Positions 63,804 to 64,000 of a DNA stretch of 64,000 nucleotides are shown piece after piece. A model generated the notes under the pieces. It was not told the origin of the DNA. It saw only the letters and a program-made list of their open reading frames with translations, and ran no database searches. The stretch's first letter is position 1, and each line of letters starts with the position of its first letter. The DNA comes from Treponema sp. (GTDB taxonomy: Bacteria; Spirochaetota; Spirochaetia; Treponematales; Treponemataceae), in NCBI GenBank assembly GCA_017548565.1, contig JAFYZU010000013.1, positions 1 through 64,000 of the forward strand. The letters run 5' to 3'. Made by a program: the position numbers and the translations under genes.

Positions 63804-64000
63804 CAAAATCCATCGGAGGGAGTTTGGAAGCTTTTTACATGCTCGTTCTGAAGGGGTGAAAAAAATGCATAAATTGTACTGCCATTTTGTCCGCCTTTTG
63901 AGGCGTGACTGGCAGTGCAACGTTGCATTTTTTGAGGGGGCAACCAAAATGCCCCCTCTAGGAAAGTCCAGAAAACGTAGTTTTTTGCCCGAACGCAGTG
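63804..64000. promoter_or_regulatory. non-coding, strongly folded region after the relaxase gene (candidate oriT or origin)
   Basis: Structures in order: ACTGCCA (63878-63884) with TGGCAGT (63910-63916), enclosing CGCCT-TTTG-AGGCG (63892-63905); a perfect 12-base palindrome TGCAACGTTGCA (63916-63927); and a 9-pair G/C hairpin GAGGGGGCA / TGCCCCCTC (63934-63942 / 63950-63958). There is no T tract, so it is not a plain terminator. The window ends shortly after. Confidence 0.5.

Larger units (their letters stand above)
57945..64000. mobile_element. integrated mobilisable/phage-like element (left part; continues beyond the window)
   Basis: The boundary is a tRNA 3'-end duplication. Contents in order are an att-like region, a repressor-like HTH gene on the minus strand, an operator/promoter region, rightward early genes, a phage-type replication initiator with intragenic iterons, a ParB-like protein and a MobV-type relaxase. 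No capsid, tail or integrase gene is in view. The mixture of phage-like replication and plasmid-like mobilisation suggests an integrative mobilisable element. Confidence 0.75.

Noticed and set aside
63713-63947. Minus-strand frames overlapping the end of the relaxase gene
   Set aside because: They lie antisense to a strong coding region and to inverted repeats, without start signals.

Overview
The window is AT-rich chromosomal DNA from a spirochaete, most likely a host-associated Treponema. The evidence is several FlaB-type core flagellins, signal peptides and lipoboxes of treponemal style, and gene blocks I recall from Treponema pallidum: flaB-flaG-fliD-PilZ-tsaE-tsaB, csrA-fliW-flgL-flgK-flgN and tig-clpP-clpX. 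Genes are tightly packed. ATGA stop/start overlaps and tail-to-tail overlaps of a few bases are common, and many genes have recognisable sigma-70 type promoters with 17-base spacers.

Layout. 1-22.7 kb: DNA repair and envelope genes (recO, recJ, an M23 peptidase; ligA and trmB on the minus strand; dinB fused in frame to a very large outer-membrane protein; a TPR-NHL-VWA secreted protein; surE, a galactokinase-like gene, lnt). 22.8-27 kb: an anaerobic (class III) ribonucleotide reductase locus under NrdR control. Here NrdD lacks its C-terminal glycyl-radical segment, and that segment is encoded by the next gene, fused to a NrdH-like redoxin. 27-42.7 kb: a tRNA, nrnA, a sigma-factor-like gene, rdgB, then a flagellar filament region with two flagellins, flaG, fliD, a PilZ protein and tsaE/tsaB. 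It converges on csrA-fliW-flgL-flgK-flgN. Sigma-28 type promoters precede the first flagellin and flgN. Both flagellin mRNAs have structured leaders, and the first has a GGA hairpin loop plus a GGA Shine-Dalgarno, which fits CsrA/FliW control. 42.7-44.2 kb: six tRNA genes in two clusters. Between them lie a duplicated tRNA-Arg 3' end, hairpin DNA and a small lipoprotein gene. 44.2-57.7 kb: tig, clpP, clpX, a glycosyltransferase, a DEAD-box helicase, an SMC without an obvious hinge, lipoproteins and serS.

From about 57.75 kb to the right edge lies an integrated mobile element. Its left boundary is marked by two tandem 52-base copies of a tRNA 3' end plus terminator, 194 bases apart. The cargo is a repressor-like HTH gene with a palindromic operator, small early genes, a phage-type replication initiator split by a probable -1 frameshift at an A9 run, eight 11-base phased repeats inside that gene (a likely origin), a ParB-like protein, a MobV-type relaxase and a strongly folded non-coding end. 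No integrase and no complete tRNA are visible, so the element should continue beyond base 64000.

The strongest candidates for something undescribed are the split class III ribonucleotide reductase with a detachable glycyl-radical/redoxin subunit, the multi-stem flagellin leader RNA, and the replication module of the mobile element (frameshift plus intragenic iterons). All functional assignments come from reading motifs by eye; no database search was run.
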